The translations under genes were made by a program, and so were the position numbers. 64,000 nucleotides of DNA from the NCBI RefSeq assembly GCF_002900975.1, contig NZ_PJON01000001.1:1302001-1366000 (forward strand), in the 5' to 3' direction. Origin of the DNA: Tabrizicola aquatica (lineage in GTDB: Bacteria > Pseudomonadota > Alphaproteobacteria > Rhodobacterales > Rhodobacteraceae). The notes beneath the pieces are model-generated. The model was not told the DNA's origin and did not search any database. It saw only the letters and a program-made list of their open reading frames with translations. Shown here in pieces: positions 34,366 to 43,037 of the stretch (position 1 is the stretch's first letter; every line of letters starts with the position of its first letter).

Positions 34366-35394
34366 ATGAAACATCTTCTGTCCGCGACCGCGATGGTCCT
34401 GGCCTCGGCAACGCTTGCCGCGGCCGAGGGCGAATTGCAGCTGTACAACTGGGGCAACTACACCAGCCCCGAGCTTCTGGCGAAGTTCGAAGCCGAGACC
34501 GGCATCAAGGTGACGGTGACGGACTACGACAGCAACGACGTGGCGCTGGCCAAGGTCGAGGCCGGCGGGTCGGGCTTTGACCTTGTGGTGCCCTCGGCCA
34601 GCTATGTGCCGATCTGGGTCGAGAAGGGCCTGGTTCAGGAGCTGGACCTGTCCAAGCTGCCGAACCACAAGAACATCGCGCCGGAATGGATGGACGTGGA
34701 CTGGGACCAGGGCCGCAAGTTCTCGGTTCCGTGGCAGTGGGGTTCGACCGGCATCGCGGTGAATACAAAGATCTATGGCGGTGACATCAACACCTCGGCC
34801 GTCTTCCTGGAGGTTCCGCCCGAGCTTGTCGGCAAGATCAACGTCGTGCCCGAGATGATCGACATCGTCTCGCTGGCCACGATGTATGTCGGCGGCGAGC
34901 CGTGCAGCGAAGACCCGGAAGTGATGAAGAAAACGCGCGACGTCCTGCTGGCCGCCAAGCCCAACTGGATCAGCATGGACTATGGCGCCACCGAGCGGCT
35001 GTCCAACGGCGACTGGGCGGCCAGCGTGAACTGGAACGGCTCGACCATGCGGGTGCGGCTGAACACCAACGGCGATGTGCAGTATGGCTATCCCAAGGAA
35101 GGCTACCCGATCTTCATGGACTCGGTCATGCTGCTGCAGGATGCCCAGAACGTCGAGGAAGCCTACAAGTTCATCGACTTCATCATGCTGCCCGAGAATG
35201 CGGCGATGATCTCGGCCTTTGCGCGCTATGCCAACGGGATCGCGGGGTCGGATGCCTTCATGCCGGAAGACATGAAGACCGCGCCCGAAGTGGTGGTCCC
35301 GGAAGAGCACAAGGCCGCCGGCAAGTTCCTGCCCACCTGCCGCGGCAAGGGGTTGGAGTACATGACCGCGATCTGGACCGAATTGCAGAAGTAA
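34366..35394 (+). CDS. Periplasmic solute-binding protein, PotD/PotF type
   Basis: 342 residues. A signal peptide ends near TLAAA. The mature start LQLYNWGNYTSPELLAKFEAETGIKV is typical of spermidine/putrescine-binding proteins. Family residues that hold the amine, such as the Trp/Asp in the WQWGSTGIAVN region, are present, but specificity cannot be fixed by eye. It follows the permease by 24 nt with a GGGGAG ribosome site. Confidence 0.92.
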   Translation: MKHLLSATAMVLASATLAAAEGELQLYNWGNYTSPELLAKFEAETGIKVTVTDYDSNDVALAKVEAGGSGFDLVVPSASYVPIWVEKGLVQELDLSKLPNHKNIAPEWMDVDWDQGRKFSVPWQWGSTGIAVNTKIYGGDINTSAVFLEVPPELVGKINVVPEMIDIVSLATMYVGGEPCSEDPEVMKKTRDVLLAAKPNWISMDYGATERLSNGDWAASVNWNGSTMRVRLNTNGDVQYGYPKEGYPIFMDSVMLLQDAQNVEEAYKFIDFIMLPENAAMISAFARYANGIAGSDAFMPEDMKTAPEVVVPEEHKAAGKFLPTCRGKGLEYMTAIWTELQK

Positions 35395-35410
35395 GGTCCA
35401 AGCACCAACC

Positions 35411-35450
35411 GTCCGGGGGTTTTGCACCCCCGGACCCCCGCAGGATATTT
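35411..35450 (+). repeat. Shorter relative of the long dispersed repeat, copy C
   Basis: A perfect 9-bp stem (GTCCGGGGG/CCCCCGGAC, 35411-35435) is followed by CCCCGCAGGATATTT, the same ending as copies A and B. It lies between the PotD-like gene and the second amidase, 8 nt before the ATG. It lacks the outer half of the long repeat. Confidence 0.75.
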
Positions 35451-35458
35451 AAGCAAAG

Positions 35459-36883
35459 ATGAAAGACCTGCTGGAGGGAACGGCCACCGAGTTGTCCGCC
35501 GCGATCCATGCGCGGAAGATGGCGCCGTCTGAGGTGATGGCGGCCTGGCTGGCGCAAGTGCAGGCGGTGAATGGGGCGGTGAATGCCTTGGTCTCGCTGC
35601 GCGATCCCGATGAGCTGATGGCCGAGGCGCGCGCGCTGGATGATGTGCAGCCGCAGGGCTGGCTGCATGGAATTCCTTTTGCCGTCAAGGATCTGGTGGC
35701 CACCAAGGGGCTGCGGACGACCTGGGGCTCACCGATCCATGCCGGGCACGTGCCGGCGCAGGACGACCTTGTCGCCGCCCGGCTGCGGGCCAGCGGGGCG
35801 GTGATTGCGGCCAAGACCAATGTGCCGGAATGGGGTCAGGGGTCGCACAGTTTCAACCCGATCTTCGGCGTCACGCGGAACCCCTATGACCTTACCCGCA
35901 GCGCCGGGGGCTCTTCCGGCGGGGCGGCGGCGGCGCTGGCGGCGCGGATGGCCTGGGTCGCCGACGGGTCCGACATGATGGGTTCCTTGCGCAACCCCGC
36001 CGCCTTCTGCAACGTCTATGGCTTTCGCCCGACCTGGGGCCTCGTCCCGCAGGATGCCGAGGGCGACACCTATCTGTCCACGCTCTCGACCGAAGGCCCG
36101 ATGGCGCGCACGGTCGAGGATCTGGACCGTCTTTTGCAGGTGCTGGCAGGAGAGAACCCCGAGGTGCCCTTTCCCCGCGCCCTGCCCGACCTGGCGCTGG
36201 ACCGCGACGTGAAGGGCCTTCGCATCGGTTGGCTGGCCGACTGGGGCGGGGCCTATGCGATGGAGCCGGGGATTCTGGCCCTGTGTGAGACGGCGCTGCG
36301 GCAGATGGAGAAGATGGGCGCGGTGGTCGAGCCGCTGGCGCCGCCCTTCCCGGCGGAAAAGCTGTGGTCCTCATGGGTCATCCTGCGGGCGATGCTGAAC
36401 GCGGGGGGCAAGCGGGCGCTGGCGGAGGACCCGGCCAAACGGGCGCTGACCAAGCCCGAGACGCTATGGGAAATCGAACAGGGCATGGGGCTGTCGGCGC
36501 AGGCGGTCCATGAGGCAAGCGTGATCCGCAGCCGCTGGCACGCCCATGCCGCGCGGCTGTTCCAGCGTTACGACGCCGTGGTCCTGCCTTCGGCCCAGGT
36601 CTGGCCCTTCCCGGCCGACTGGCGCTGGCCGCAAGAGATTGCGGACCGCAAGATGGACACCTACCACCGCTGGATGGAGGTGGTAATCCCCGCCAGCCTG
36701 ATCGGCCTGCCGGCGCTGTCGGTTCCCGTGGGCTTCTCGGACCAGGGCCTGCCAATGGGGATGCAGATCATCGGCCGCTCGGGCGACGACAGGGGCGTCC
36801 TTGCCCTGGGTCAGGCCTGGCATCGCGCGACGGAATGGCCGCAGAAGCGCCCGCCTCTGGTGGCAGGCGCGGTTTCGCGCTAG
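35459..36883 (+). CDS. Amidase (amidase-signature family), second copy
   Basis: 474 residues. The triad reads K77 (FAVKD), S152 (AGGSSGG) and S176 (SDMMGSLRNP). The variant D-G-S-D-M-M-G-S differs from the D-G-G-G-S of the first amidase, so the two are distinct paralogues, not a recent duplication. It follows the importer and precedes the Gfo gene by 9 nt, so it may be co-transcribed with both. Substrate unknown. Confidence 0.9.
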   Translation: MKDLLEGTATELSAAIHARKMAPSEVMAAWLAQVQAVNGAVNALVSLRDPDELMAEARALDDVQPQGWLHGIPFAVKDLVATKGLRTTWGSPIHAGHVPAQDDLVAARLRASGAVIAAKTNVPEWGQGSHSFNPIFGVTRNPYDLTRSAGGSSGGAAAALAARMAWVADGSDMMGSLRNPAAFCNVYGFRPTWGLVPQDAEGDTYLSTLSTEGPMARTVEDLDRLLQVLAGENPEVPFPRALPDLALDRDVKGLRIGWLADWGGAYAMEPGILALCETALRQMEKMGAVVEPLAPPFPAEKLWSSWVILRAMLNAGGKRALAEDPAKRALTKPETLWEIEQGMGLSAQAVHEASVIRSRWHAHAARLFQRYDAVVLPSAQVWPFPADWRWPQEIADRKMDTYHRWMEVVIPASLIGLPALSVPVGFSDQGLPMGMQIIGRSGDDRGVLALGQAWHRATEWPQKRPPLVAGAVSR

Positions 36884-36892
36884 GTCTTGCGG

Positions 36893-37828
36893 ATGCGAGT
36901 TCTGGTCATCGGCTCGGGGTCCATCGGGCGCCGGCATCACGACAATCTTCAGGCGCTTGGCGCCTCGTCCCGGCTGGTGTCCTGGCGCGAGGCGGGCCTT
37001 GGCGGTGCCTTGGCCGCGATGACGGATGCGCGGGCGGTGGTGCTGGCCACGGCAACCGACATCCGCCTACCGCTGATCGAGGCCGCCGCCGCGCGGAACC
37101 TGCCGCTTTATATCGAAAAGCCGCTCGCCTTCCGGCCCGAGGAGGTGGAGGCGATTGCTGCGGTCGCCGCACCGGTCGCAGATCGGTCGATGCTGGGCTA
37201 CATGATGCGCTATCATCCGGCCGTGCGGGCGCTGGCCGGGATCGACCTGACGGATGTGTTCCAGTTTGCGCTGTCCATCGGCCATGACGTGACCCAGTGG
37301 CGGCAGAACTGGCGGTTTTCGGACAGCTATGCCGCCAAGGCCGAGGGGGGCGGCGTGCTGCTGGACCTCTGTCACGAGCTGGACCTTGCCGCCTGCCTGT
37401 TCCCGGGGTTGCAGGTTGCGCGGGTTGAAAGCCTGGGGCACCCGGCCTTTCCGGGCGTGGACTTCGCCAGCCGGATTTCTCTGCATCGCAAAGGGCTTGT
37501 GGGCGATGTGTCGATGGACTACCTGACGCCGCTCCTCCATCGCCGCACCACCCTGCGCGGGACGGAACGGATGCATGACTTCGACCTTGCCGCCCAGGTC
37601 TACCGGGTGACCGAACCCGACGGCCCGCGTGGACTGGACCTGCCGCTTGAGCGCAATGCGATGTTCCTCGACGCGATGCGCGACTTTCTGGCGCTGGCGT
37701 TCGGCGGCCCAACCTTGGGCAACCCGCTGATGCCGCGGCTGGACCTCTGCCTGCCATCGGCCCGGCTGGTGGCGCAGGCCTGGGCGATGCGCACATTCGT
37801 CGGCGAGATCACGAAGGAGATCCCATGA
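36893..37828 (+). CDS. Gfo/Idh/MocA oxidoreductase, PtmF-like by position
   Basis: 311 residues. The Rossmann start MRVLVIGSGSIGRRHHDNL and the EKPLAF motif are clear. Next genes are NeuA-like and an SDR, the same order as ptmF-ptmB-ptmA of Campylobacter flagellin glycosylation as I recall it. This suggests a role in making the amino-sugar precursor of a nonulosonic acid. The ATG at 36893 was chosen over a TTG 6 nt earlier. Confidence 0.8.
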   Translation: MRVLVIGSGSIGRRHHDNLQALGASSRLVSWREAGLGGALAAMTDARAVVLATATDIRLPLIEAAAARNLPLYIEKPLAFRPEEVEAIAAVAAPVADRSMLGYMMRYHPAVRALAGIDLTDVFQFALSIGHDVTQWRQNWRFSDSYAAKAEGGGVLLDLCHELDLAACLFPGLQVARVESLGHPAFPGVDFASRISLHRKGLVGDVSMDYLTPLLHRRTTLRGTERMHDFDLAAQVYRVTEPDGPRGLDLPLERNAMFLDAMRDFLALAFGGPTLGNPLMPRLDLCLPSARLVAQAWAMRTFVGEITKEIP

Positions 37829-37841
37829 TGAGGTCCTTGCC

Positions 37842-38537
37842 ATGATTCTGGGCCATATCGGCGCGCGCAAAGGGTCCAAGGGTGTGCCGCGCAAGAACTT
37901 CCGGGAAATCCACGGCAAGCCGCTGATCGACTGGTCGCTGGACCAGCTTTTGGAGCATCCCCTGGTGGATGCCGTCGTCGTCAGCACCGATGACGAGGAA
38001 ATCTATGACCACGCCATCGCCAAGGGCTGCCTGAAGATCGGCCTTAGGCCCGCGCATCTAGCCACCGATACGGCCGGCAAATGGGGCGTCTGGCAGCACG
38101 CACTAGAGGCGTCCGAGGCGCTGGTCGGCCCGGTTGATGCGTTCCTGGACCTCGACTGCACATCGCCCCTGCGGCTGCCCTCGGACATTACAGCCGCACT
38201 GGAGCTTTACAAAATCGAACATCCAGATCTGGTAATGAGCTGCTGCGAGGCGCGAAAGAATCCATATTTCAACCTGGTGGAGCCTGACGCCACTGGCGCG
38301 CTGCATGTCTCGAAACCCCTGCCCGGAGGGGTGGTCGCCCGGCAACAGGCCCCCACGGTCTATGAACACGCGGCCTCGACCTATGTCGTCTCGCCCGCCT
38401 ATCTGAAACGGTCGAAGGGGCTGTGGGAGGGGCGGGTGATCCCCTACCTCATGCCGCCCGAGAGGTGCGTCGATATCGACACGCCCTTCGACTTCCGTCT
38501 TGTCGAATTTCTGATGCAGGAGGCCAGCAATGGTTGA
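37842..38537 (+). CDS. neuA: Acylneuraminate (nonulosonic acid) cytidylyltransferase
   Basis: 231 residues. The CTP-binding start GHIGARKGSKGVPRKNF and VVVSTDDEEI are family hallmarks, with the metal-binding CVDIDTPFDF near the end. It makes the CMP-activated form of a sialic, legionaminic or related acid. It overlaps the following SDR gene by 8 nt. Which sugar it prefers cannot be decided by eye. Confidence 0.88.
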   Translation: MILGHIGARKGSKGVPRKNFREIHGKPLIDWSLDQLLEHPLVDAVVVSTDDEEIYDHAIAKGCLKIGLRPAHLATDTAGKWGVWQHALEASEALVGPVDAFLDLDCTSPLRLPSDITAALELYKIEHPDLVMSCCEARKNPYFNLVEPDATGALHVSKPLPGGVVARQQAPTVYEHAASTYVVSPAYLKRSKGLWEGRVIPYLMPPERCVDIDTPFDFRLVEFLMQEASNG

Positions 38538-39321
38538 CCAACTCAAGGGCCGCACGGTCTTTATCACCGGCTCGGGTGGGGTGCTGGGGTCCACCTATGT
38601 CCGCCGGATGCTGGCCGAAGGCGCGCGGGTGATCGCGTCGGACCTGCCGGGCCACCGGGCCGAGGCTCTGAAGGCATCACACGGCGGAGGCGAGAACTTC
38701 CGCTTCTACGATCTGGACGTCGGCGACGAAGATCAGGTGACCGGCATCTTCGCCCGGATCCTGGCCGATGGCTGGCAGCCGAATGTGGTCCTGAACAACG
38801 CCGCCATCACCGGCGAGCTCTTGATGGGCGCGGGCAAGCCCTTTCCGTCCTTCGCTGACACCAGCGTCTCGGACTGGGAGCGGACGCTGCGCACCAACCT
38901 GACCGGGGCCTTCATGATCGCGCGGCAGATGGACCGCGACATCGTCGGGAACTGGCCCTGCACGCTGATCAACGTGGCCAGCATGTATGCCCTGAACGGG
39001 CCGCATCACCAGATCTACGAAGGGATGCCGTTCAAAAGTTTCTCGGCCTATTCAACGACAAAGGCGGGGATACACGGGCTGACCCTGTGGCTGGCCGGCT
39101 ATTGGGCCAAGCGGCAGGCGACGGTCAACACCATCGCACCGGGGGCGGTGTTCAACGGCCATACCGAAGAATTCCAGCGCCGCGTGGGTGAGTTGATCAT
39201 GGCCGGCCGCATGGCCCAGCCCGACGAAATCGCCGATGCCATGCTGTTTTTGTGCAGCGCGCAGGCGGGCTATATGACCGGCCAACTGGTGAACGTCGAC
39301 GGCGGGTTCAGCGGCTGGTAA
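38530..39321 (+). CDS. Short-chain dehydrogenase/reductase, PtmA-like by position
   Basis: 263 residues. TGSGGVLGSTYVRRM is the glycine-rich cofactor site, NNAAITG the structural motif, and Y-x-x-x-K appears as YSTTKAG. It is coupled to neuA, matching the ptmB-ptmA arrangement. Its 3' end overlaps the convergent waaA gene by 14 bp, leaving no terminator between them. Confidence 0.87.
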   Translation: MVDQLKGRTVFITGSGGVLGSTYVRRMLAEGARVIASDLPGHRAEALKASHGGGENFRFYDLDVGDEDQVTGIFARILADGWQPNVVLNNAAITGELLMGAGKPFPSFADTSVSDWERTLRTNLTGAFMIARQMDRDIVGNWPCTLINVASMYALNGPHHQIYEGMPFKSFSAYSTTKAGIHGLTLWLAGYWAKRQATVNTIAPGAVFNGHTEEFQRRVGELIMAGRMAQPDEIADAMLFLCSAQAGYMTGQLVNVDGGFSGW

Positions 39322-40588
39322 GCGCGCGGTCCAGCGCGGCTAGGGTCTTTTCCGTCGCCCCGGAATGGGCGGCAAAGAAGGTCTGGATCGCGCTGTCGCC
39401 CGGTCCCTGCCAGTCGGTCAGCGCGGCGGTCAGGGCCGCAGCGGTCTCGACCCGCAGGCAGACGCCGGCGGCGATGGCCTCGACCGCCGGGTATTCGATG
39501 GTGTGGATCTCGGGACCGACGATCACCGGGCGCTTCAGGGCCAGGGGTTCGATGATGTTGTGTGCGCCGTGCGGAGTGAAACCGCCGCCCGTGACAACGC
39601 GGTCTGACAGGGCGATGTAGAAGTACATCTCGCCCAGACTGTCGCCGAGGAGGAGGTCGGTCTCGGCCGGCGGCGCTGGAAGCGTCAGGGCCGCATCCAG
39701 CGCCTGACTGCGGCGCAGGAACCGCAGTCCCCGCGCCGCCAGCAATCCGGCCACCTCGTCAAAGCGTTCCGGTTTGCGCGGCACATAGACGACGAAAGGG
39801 CGCGAGGGGTGGGCCAGCGCGGCCACGATGGCATCGAGGTAAAGCTCGTCCTCCCCCTCCACCGCCGAGGCGAAGGTGATGACCGGGCGGTCACCGGCCA
39901 ATTCCGGGCGGATCGCGGCGGCGGCCACCAGATGCGGGGGGATCGGCTGGTCAAAGCGCAATTCACCGGTCACATGGATGTTCTGCACGCCGACCGACGC
40001 AAAACGCCGGGCTTGCAGGTCAGACTTGACGAAGGCCCCGGCATAGCCCTGCATCAACTTGTGACGCAGCTTTAACTTTCGGTCCCGATCCATTGATTTC
40101 GTGGGATATTGTGCGTTGCACATGAACAGGGGGACGCCCGCATTGCGGGCCGCAAAGATCATCCTCGGCCAGATCTCGATTTCCATCACCAGACCCGCGC
40201 GCGGCCGGAAGGCGCGGAAGAAACCGGCATAGGCCCAGGCGGTCTCGAACGGCACCCAGACGGCCGCCAGCTTGCCCGCAGCGATCTCGGGGCCAAACAC
40301 CCGTTCGGCCTCGCGTCGGCCGGCGGGGGTAAAATGCGTGGTCACGACCCGCTCGCCCCGGTCCAGCAGCGCGCGGATCAGCGGCACGGCCGACCGCATC
40401 TCGCCCAGGCTGACGGCATGAACCCAGATCGCCCCCGGCAGATGCTGGCGATAGCGCCCGAAACGTTCCGCCACATGCTGGCTATAGGCCGGGTCCTTCC
40501 GCCCCCGCCGCCAGAGGTAGACCAGCACGAAGGGCAGCCCCAGGTGCCACAGAAGCGACCAAAGGCGAAGGAACCACCAAAGCCTCAT
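39308..40588 (-). CDS. waaA: Kdo transferase (GT30), main copy
   Basis: 426 residues. GT30 features are an N-terminal membrane helix, WVHAVSLGEMRSAVPLI with the catalytic Glu, EIEIWPRMI, and the GGGFTPHGAHNIIEPLA nucleotide-binding motif. It adds Kdo from CMP-Kdo to lipid A precursor at the inner membrane. The start overlaps the stop of a second GT30 gene (ATGA). Confidence 0.9.
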   Translation of the reverse strand: MRLWWFLRLWSLLWHLGLPFVLVYLWRRGRKDPAYSQHVAERFGRYRQHLPGAIWVHAVSLGEMRSAVPLIRALLDRGERVVTTHFTPAGRREAERVFGPEIAAGKLAAVWVPFETAWAYAGFFRAFRPRAGLVMEIEIWPRMIFAARNAGVPLFMCNAQYPTKSMDRDRKLKLRHKLMQGYAGAFVKSDLQARRFASVGVQNIHVTGELRFDQPIPPHLVAAAAIRPELAGDRPVITFASAVEGEDELYLDAIVAALAHPSRPFVVYVPRKPERFDEVAGLLAARGLRFLRRSQALDAALTLPAPPAETDLLLGDSLGEMYFYIALSDRVVTGGGFTPHGAHNIIEPLALKRPVIVGPEIHTIEYPAVEAIAAGVCLRVETAAALTAALTDWQGPGDSAIQTFFAAHSGATEKTLAALDRALTSR

Positions 40589-41823
40589 GCCAGCCCCGCC
40601 AGTGCCAGCAGGTCGCGGGTCATGGGGGTAAGCCCGTCCTGCGCGACATCGGACAGCGCCTTGGCACGGGCGGCCATCTCGGCATGGTCGGCGGCCAAAG
40701 CGGACAATAGCCCCTCGGGCTGGACCGGCAGCGCCGCGCCGGCCTGATGCAGGGCGGCGAAGTCAGCGGCGAAATTCGCCACCCGCGGCCCATGCAGGAT
40801 GGCCGAGCCCAGGGCGGCAGGCTCCCACGGGTTGTGGCCTTCGGTCGGGCCGAAACTGCCGCCGATCAGCGTGGTGGGACACAGGCGATACCACAGCGCC
40901 ATCTCGCCGAATGTGTCGGCAATCCAGACGTCGCCGGACGGCCCCTGCCCCGCGCTGCGGCGGGTCGCGGTCAGTCCGTGTTCGGCCGCGCGGGCGGCAA
41001 TATCGGCGCCCCGGTGTGGGTCGCGTGGGGCGATGATGGTCAGGGGACGCGGACCGTGACGCAGCGCGGAGAAAAGGGCAAACTCATCCTCGGGATGCGA
41101 GGAGGCCAGCAGGACCGGGCGCCGGCCCGCCAGCGCCTCACGCGCGGCGGCAAGGGCATGGGGGTCGGCCGACAGGGGCGGTGCCGCGGCCTTGAGTGAG
41201 CCGGCGACCCGCACGTCCCGCGCGCCAAGCTGGGTCAGGTGGCTGGCGGTCTGGGGGTCCTGGGCGGCGATCAGGCGGAAGCGGGCAAGAAGATCGGCGT
41301 AAAGGCTGCGCCAGTGGCGGCGGCGGGCATAGGCGTCGGCATTCATCCGGGCATTGATCAGGGCCAAGGGGATGCCACGCGCATCGGTCGCCGCAACCGC
41401 GCCGGGCCACAGGTCCTGCTCGGCCCAGACCGAAAGCGCCGGCCGCCAATGGTCCAGGAAGCGCGCCAGATAGGCCGGGGCGTCAAGCGGCAGGAACTGG
41501 TGAACTGTGCGGGGCGGCAGGTTCCGGGCCAGCACCTCGGCCGAGGCGCGGGTGGTGGAGGTGACCAGAAACTGCGCTTCGGACTGCGTGGCCAGTTCCG
41601 CGATCAGCCCGCGCAGCGCCAGCGTCTCGCCCAGGCCGACGGCGTGCAGCCAGATCAGCGGGCCGTCGGGCCGGGGGGCGGAAGGCTGGCCAAGCTTCTC
41701 CTGCCAGCGGTCGGGCAGTTCCTTCCCCTTCGCCAGCCGCTTGCGCAGAAGGCGCGGTGCGGCCAAGGGGATGGCGCGTGAGGCCACAAGATAGGCGCCC
41801 AGAGCCAGGCCGGGCCTAGTCAC
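40585..41823 (-). CDS. GT30 (Kdo-transferase-like) paralogue coupled to neuC
   Basis: 412 residues with the same plan as WaaA: IWLHAVGLGETLALRGLI, SVWAEQDLWPGAV and GGSFGPTEGHNPWEPAALG. Its motifs differ, notably AEQDLWPG in place of EIEIWPR. It starts with a GTG inside the neuC 3' end (8-nt overlap) and ends inside waaA. Being locked between neuC and waaA, it may transfer a CMP-sugar other than Kdo, for instance the nonulosonic acid. That is inference. Confidence 0.85.
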   Translation of the reverse strand: MTRPGLALGAYLVASRAIPLAAPRLLRKRLAKGKELPDRWQEKLGQPSAPRPDGPLIWLHAVGLGETLALRGLIAELATQSEAQFLVTSTTRASAEVLARNLPPRTVHQFLPLDAPAYLARFLDHWRPALSVWAEQDLWPGAVAATDARGIPLALINARMNADAYARRRHWRSLYADLLARFRLIAAQDPQTASHLTQLGARDVRVAGSLKAAAPPLSADPHALAAAREALAGRRPVLLASSHPEDEFALFSALRHGPRPLTIIAPRDPHRGADIAARAAEHGLTATRRSAGQGPSGDVWIADTFGEMALWYRLCPTTLIGGSFGPTEGHNPWEPAALGSAILHGPRVANFAADFAALHQAGAALPVQPEGLLSALAADHAEMAARAKALSDVAQDGLTPMTRDLLALAGLA

Positions 41824-42931
41824 GGAAGGCCTTTTGCAGGCCAAGCGACCAGAACTCCGGCCGGTCCAGCGTCTCGACAAAACGTTGCGCGGCGGTGCCC
41901 TGGCCAAACCCTTCATGCGGGATCGCCTGGCGGCCCCAGTGCCGGCGCAGGAAATCCAGGATGATGGCGCGGTCCGCAGCCTCGCAAGCCGTGACCGAAG
42001 GCGCGTCCGAGCGGTTGGACTGCCGCGTGCCGATATCCAGCGAGGGCAGTCCCAGGAACGGCGCCTCACGCACGCCGGCGCTGGAGTTGCCGACCATGCA
42101 GGCGGCGTTCTTCATCAACTCGCTGAAATGCGAAAAGCGCATCGAGGGCAAAAGGCGGAAGCGGTCTTTCGGCAGCTTTTCAAGGACGTCGAAGATGGCT
42201 TGCGATCCGGGGTCGTTGTTCGGCGCGATGGTGACGAAGTTGCGCCCGCTGTCCGCCAGCGCCCCGAACAGGTCGGCAGCCTGACGGCCGATCGTGTCCT
42301 GTTCCGAGGTGACGGGATGGAAGGTGGCGATGCCGAAATCGGCAAACGGAATCTCGTACCGCTGGCGGACCTCCTCCAGCGTGACGCCCGAGGGGCGCGC
42401 GTGAAAGTCCAACTCGGGCGAGCCGATGACGTGGATCGTCTCCTCCGGCTCTCCCAACGCGCGGACGCGGCGTGCGGCAGAGTCGGCGGAAACAAAATGG
42501 TGGGTACACAGTTTGGTGTTACAGTGGCGAAAGACCTCGTCGATCGTGCCCGAGACTTCGCCGCCCTCGACATGGGCCGAGCGCAGATAGTTGGTGGCAG
42601 CCACCAGCGCGCCGGCCAGGGCCTCGATCCGGTCGCCGTGCAGGATGACCAGATCGGGGCGGGCGGCGGTGGCGAAAGCGGAAAAGCCGGTGACCGTGCG
42701 GGCCAGGACCAGGTCCTGCGGGTCGCCCTCGGCCTGGTTGACGAATTCCTCGACCGCCACGCCCGGCATGCGGCGCACCTCGTTCCGGGTCAGACCGTAA
42801 CGCTCCAGCATATGCATGCCGGTCACGAAAAAGGTGACCCGGTGCCCCGCATCCCGCGCGGCGGCCGCAAGCGGTTCAAGCTTGCCGAAATCGGCGCGGG
42901 TGCCGGTGAGGAAAAGCAGGTGGCGGGTCAT
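41816..42931 (-). CDS. neuC: UDP-N-acetylglucosamine 2-epimerase (hydrolysing), NeuC/LegG type
   Basis: 371 residues. Hallmarks are FLTGTRADFGKLEPL, HGDRIEAL, HVEGGEVSGTIDE, and MVGNSSAGVREAPFLGLPSLDIGTRQ. It releases UDP (or GDP in LegG) and forms N-acetylmannosamine or the 2,4-diacetamido analogue, the precursor for NeuB. The ATG at 42931 fits the family start. It heads the neuC-GT30-waaA set. Confidence 0.9.
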   Translation of the reverse strand: MTRHLLFLTGTRADFGKLEPLAAAARDAGHRVTFFVTGMHMLERYGLTRNEVRRMPGVAVEEFVNQAEGDPQDLVLARTVTGFSAFATAARPDLVILHGDRIEALAGALVAATNYLRSAHVEGGEVSGTIDEVFRHCNTKLCTHHFVSADSAARRVRALGEPEETIHVIGSPELDFHARPSGVTLEEVRQRYEIPFADFGIATFHPVTSEQDTIGRQAADLFGALADSGRNFVTIAPNNDPGSQAIFDVLEKLPKDRFRLLPSMRFSHFSELMKNAACMVGNSSAGVREAPFLGLPSLDIGTRQSNRSDAPSVTACEAADRAIILDFLRRHWGRQAIPHEGFGQGTAAQRFVETLDRPEFWSLGLQKAFRD

Positions 42932-43037
42932 GGTGCGACTTCGGTTGCCGGGCGGCCGGTCATGGGTATGGACAGGAAGCGGGAGATTGTCTAGCAGTCC
43001 AACATATTCGAATTCTTGCTGACATTTGGGGGACGCG

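Noticed and set aside
35411-35435. Perfect GC hairpin after the PotD-like gene as a Rho-independent terminator
   Set aside because: No T run follows, and the element matches the dispersed repeat family, so it is listed as a repeat instead.
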